A DNA stretch of 6,680 nucleotides from UBA4736 sp002404015 (lineage in GTDB: Bacteria; Chloroflexota; Dormibacteria; Dormibacterales; Dormibacteraceae): contig DAIOCN010000052.1 of the NCBI GenBank assembly GCA_036747295.1, positions 1 to 6,680 of the forward strand, given 5' to 3'. Under the pieces are notes generated by a model, which was not told the origin of the DNA, did not search any database, and worked only from the letters and a program-made list of their open reading frames with translations. Below, in pieces: positions 5,470 to 6,680 of the stretch (its first letter is position 1; each line of letters begins with the position of its first letter). The position numbers and the translations under genes were made by a program.

Positions 5470-6344
5470 GCACGGGGATCCTCTGCATGGCGTACGGCAG
5501 CCCCGCGAACGAGGCCGGGATCGAGCCCTACTACACGCACATCCGGGCCGCGGTGGAGGAGCTCACCGGCCGCTACCGAGCCATAGGCGGGTCGCCTCTG
5601 TCCTCGATCACCCGGGCCCAGGCGGCGGCCCTCTCACAGACGACCGGGCTGTCCACCTTCATCGGTTTCAAGCACGCGGCCCCCTTCATCGGCGACGGCG
5701 CCCGGGAGGCCGCCGAGCGGGGAATCACCCGGCTGGTCGGCCTGCCGCTGGCGCCCCACTACGCGCGGATGAGCCTGGGTGGCTACCAGGGTGCGCTCGC
5801 CGAGGCATGGGATTCGGAACTGCTCTTCGTGCCCGGCTTCCACGACCACCCGGCCTTTATCGAAGCCGTCGCCTCTCTGCTGCGGGAGGCGCTCGCCCAG
5901 GCCCAGCCGGAGCGGCTTTTCTTCACCGCCCACAGCCTGCCGGAGCGGATCGTCGCCGAAGGCGACGGCTACTTCGACCAGCTGCTGGAGTCGTGCCGGC
6001 TGGTGGCGGCGCGGATGGATCTGCCGCCCTGGGAGTTCGCCTTCCAATCGGCCAGCGCGACCGGCGAGCCATGGCTCGGGCCAGACCTGCTGCAGGCAGT
6101 CGAGGGTTCGGGAGCCCGCAGCGTGCTGGTGTGTCCCATCGGCTTTGTTGCCGACCACCTGGAGATCCTCTACGACCTCGACGTCGAGGCTCAGCAATTC
6201 GCCCGCGAGAGGGGACTCGAGATCAGCCGAACGGCATCCTTCAACGACCGCCCGGAGTTCATCCGGGCCCTGGCGGCGGTCACCACCGACGCCCTGGCCG
6301 AGGCGGGCTGGACGCCGCCCGTCTCAGTGCCAGGCGACCAGTAA
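5466..6344 (+). CDS. hemH: Ferrochelatase (HemH/CpfC type)
   Basis: Inserts ferrous iron into a porphyrin, probably coproporphyrin III in this context. Numbered from a proposed CTG start (292 residues): GILCMAYGSP (4-13) matches the N-terminal strand with the Tyr at residue 10 that aligns to B. subtilis Tyr13. IGFKHAAPFI covers the substrate-side helix. The catalytic His156 lies in FTAHSLPE, QSASATGEPWLGPD follows, and the second active-site acid Glu233 is in GFVADHLEILYD. No C-terminal membrane helix or obvious Fe-S cysteine set is seen, so it is a soluble single-domain enzyme. The first ATG (5487) would cut off most of the first beta strand, so translation likely starts at CTG 5466, overlapping the radical SAM stop as CTGA. 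It is compact: about seven residues of the usual 'HIRRGRxP' loop are absent. Confidence 0.93.
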   Translation: MSTGILCMAYGSPANEAGIEPYYTHIRAAVEELTGRYRAIGGSPLSSITRAQAAALSQTTGLSTFIGFKHAAPFIGDGAREAAERGITRLVGLPLAPHYARMSLGGYQGALAEAWDSELLFVPGFHDHPAFIEAVASLLREALAQAQPERLFFTAHSLPERIVAEGDGYFDQLLESCRLVAARMDLPPWEFAFQSASATGEPWLGPDLLQAVEGSGARSVLVCPIGFVADHLEILYDLDVEAQQFARERGLEISRTASFNDRPEFIRALAAVTTDALAEAGWTPPVSVPGDQ

Positions 6345-6470
6345 GGCAAGCGAGTCAACCAGCCAGAGCCCGGACGAGCGGCGCCGACGGTGTGAGCTGC
6401 TGAAGGGGTGAAGGGGGCAATAAGCCATCCGCATCTCAGGCTGCCCTCGCCTAGACGTGGTGGAGACCTC
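6345..6470. other. Short gap downstream of hemH, no gene seen
   Basis: These 126 bases hold no convincing coding frame, no RNA gene and no strong terminator. A CGGCGCCG palindrome near 6378-6385 is the only self-complementary element and lacks a T-tract. The transposase remnant begins about here. Confidence 0.4.
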
Positions 6471-6596
6471 ATGCTCAGGGAGTTCGCGGCTTACTACAAC
6501 CGCGATCGCCCCCACCGAAGTCTGGATCTGCATCCGCCGCGACCGCGTTCGCTCGGCTCGACCGGGCCGATCGTCTCCCGGCCAATCCTTGGAGGT
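6471..6596 (+). mobile_element. C-terminal remnant of an integrase-type (rve/DDE) transposase
   Basis: The frame from 6471 encodes MLREFAAYYNRDRPHRSLDL, followed by a proline/arginine linker, then GPIVSRPILGG. This matches the ending of many rve-fold transposases, where 'FxxYYNxxRPHRSLxLxPP' holds the last helix of the catalytic core and 'RPVLGGLHHxY' is a common C-terminus. The catalytic DDE residues would lie upstream and are missing: the frame before 6468 does not look like transposase and meets a stop at 6393-6395. Similarity also stops after LGG. It differs in region and apparently in family from the remnant at 394-534. This is a dead fragment left by a former insertion. Confidence 0.6.
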
Positions 6597-6680
6597 CGCC
6601 TGCTGAGGCAGTCGGACACGCTACGGCACTGGTCATGGGGACGAACGCGGCGCCGGCCAGGGCACCCACGGGCGACTCTG

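Noticed and set aside
5108..6403. Plus-strand 431-codon frame overlapping the radical SAM and ferrochelatase genes
   Set aside because: Arg/Pro/Gly-rich sequence out of frame with two well-supported genes; a shadow frame.
6475..6669. Minus-strand 64-codon frame at the right end
   Set aside because: Overlaps the transposase remnant antisense and shows no recognisable motif or ribosome binding site.
6635..6680. ATG opening a plus-strand frame (MGTNAAPARA) that leaves the window
   Set aside because: Only 15 codons, no Shine-Dalgarno sequence and low-complexity Ala/Pro content; too little to call a gene.
1..6680. CRISPR array, tRNA or rRNA gene, riboswitch
   Set aside because: No regularly spaced repeats, no cloverleaf-like sequence with the T-loop consensus and no rRNA-like conserved stretches were found on either strand by eye.

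Overview
The window is GC-rich bacterial DNA (very strong G/C at third codon positions, GTG/TTG starts, genes that overlap by a few bases). The protein styles resemble Actinobacteriota, Chloroflexota or Dormibacterota-like soil lineages, but no marker here fixes the phylum, so this is inference.

Layout, left to right. (1) Positions 1-114 hold the 5' end of a minus-strand gene that leaves the window. (2) Positions 194-393 hold what looks like the 3' end of another minus-strand gene, cut off near 394-400. There a short plus-strand remnant of an IS21-like transposase begins and ends by 534. (3) A GNAT acetyltransferase starts at a TTG at 531 with a strong ribosome binding site inside the transposase remnant. 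(4) A two-gene ABC-2 type exporter follows: ATPase at 1128-2054 and six-helix permease at 2051-2824, overlapping at TTGA. (5) A 147-base gap contains a possible short leader reading frame and a duplicated octamer. (6) Then come three tightly overlapping haem genes: a HemY/CgoX-type porphyrinogen oxidase (2972-4336), a radical SAM/SPASM protein (4333-5469) and a single-domain ferrochelatase of the HemH/CpfC type (5466-6344). (7) A 126-base gap without a recognisable gene precedes the C-terminal remnant of a second, different transposase (6471-6596). The last 84 bases show nothing I can assign.

The main point of interest is the trio at 2972-6344. Oxidase plus monofunctional ferrochelatase is the signature of the coproporphyrin-dependent haem route, whose last enzyme is usually the decarboxylase ChdC (HemQ). 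No ChdC is visible here. Between the oxidase and the chelatase sits a radical SAM protein whose C-terminal cysteine pattern, CX2CX5CX20C, is like that of the NirJ/AhbD group of tetrapyrrole-modifying radical SAM enzymes. The working hypothesis is a hybrid terminal pathway in which this protein acts on coproporphyrin or Fe-coproporphyrin, or serves a linked tetrapyrrole step. The ABC exporter directly upstream could move a haem-related or unrelated substrate; only position links it to the pathway.
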